Assembly: GCA_043228905.1 (NCBI GenBank)
Contig: JBHGNT010000021.1
Span: 8,928,001-8,992,000 of the forward strand
Direction of reading: 5' to 3'
DNA length: 64,000 nucleotides
Source of the DNA: Azolla caroliniana
Taxonomy: Eukaryota; Polypodiophyta
Positions 63,976 to 64,000 of this stretch are shown here, one piece after another (within the stretch, counting starts at the first letter, position 1; every line of letters begins with the position of its first letter). The notes below the pieces were generated by a model. That model saw only the letters and a list, made by a program, of their open reading frames with translations. It did not search any database and was not told where the DNA came from. The translations under genes were made by a program, and so were the position numbers.

Positions 63976-64000
63976 ATGGACCCGCAAACGCTAACGGAAG
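63976..64000 (+). CDS. Possible extra ORF start downstream of H pol, cut by window
   Basis: ATG at 63976 opens a frame (MDPQTLTE) that runs off the edge. Some plant Ty3 lineages carry an extra ORF between pol and the 3' LTR, but eight residues cannot be identified. It could equally be chance or a start of another element. Confidence 0.2.

Larger units (their letters stand above)
57388..64000 (+). mobile_element. Element H: Ty3 retrotransposon, right end outside the window
   Basis: 5' LTR, primer region TTTTTGGCGACCACGATT, gag with zinc knuckles, protease, RT, RNase H, integrase and a 3' region of at least 400 bp with no LTR yet. It has neither a chromodomain nor the second RNase H seen in Y1. 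It interrupts copia fragment G2. Confidence 0.88.

Noticed and set aside
57388-64000. Endogenous pararetrovirus origin for H
   Set aside because: H has an LTR, a primer site after it and an integrase with HHCC and D-D-E, so it is a Ty3 retrotransposon.

Overview
The window is nuclear DNA from a land plant, and almost all of it is nested LTR retrotransposons. The evidence for a plant is plant-type primer sites (TGGTATCAGAGC for initiator tRNA-Met and a site I match from memory to tRNA-Trp), Tork/TNT1-like copia elements, a chromodomain Ty3 element and a Tat-type Ty3 element with a second RNase H. I found no host gene, rRNA or functional tRNA. The genome must be repeat-rich. The LINE type and some Ty3 types recall non-seed plants, but that impression comes from memory and the species cannot be named from this sequence.

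Layout. 1-1307 is a minus-strand LTR cut by the window edge. 1500-37207 is one old Ty3 chromovirus-like element (called Z here) whose roughly 7 kb body has been split by six direct insertions: A (2320-6102, gag-only), B (6308-13609, coding-complete autonomous Ty3), Y2 (14034-17799, deletion derivative of a Tat element), a solo copia LTR (17863-18550), S (20696-26896, decayed copia carrying another solo LTR in its gag) and Y1 (27100-34064, intact Tat element on the minus strand). 37208-44187 is a LINE reverse-transcriptase C-terminus split by a solo LTR (37434-38153) and by D (38204-43672, intact copia). 44188-48474 is copia G, broken by minus-strand fragment A2 (48475 to about 49800). About 49850-56378 is Ty3 element E, which resembles fungal and animal elements and is split by C (51062-55506, gag-only with palindromic ends). 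56379-57384 is a fragment of the G family. 57388-64000 is Ty3 element H, running off the right edge.

How the pieces relate. A, B, C, A2, the solo LTR at 37434 and probably the LTR at 1-1307 form one lineage. LTR termini are TGTCG/CGACA (the solo LTR begins TGTCA). A, B and C share a tRNA-Trp-like primer site, a similar polypurine context and homologous Gag. Every flank I can read is ACGN, and four insertions have a 4-bp target duplication. Only B encodes Pol, so A and C look like gag-bearing parasites that B could mobilise. Y2 stands in the same relation to Y1. LTR pairs of A, B, D and Y1 differ by only about 2-4 bases by eye, so these insertions are young. Z, G, S, E and H carry many stops, mostly explicable by C-to-T change at CG or CAG.

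Structures that ordinary annotation would miss: a triple inverted-repeat array around the TATA box of copia LTRs, covarying hairpins and a tRNA-like segment in the A LTR, and three cases of LTRs duplicated head-to-head as large palindromes.
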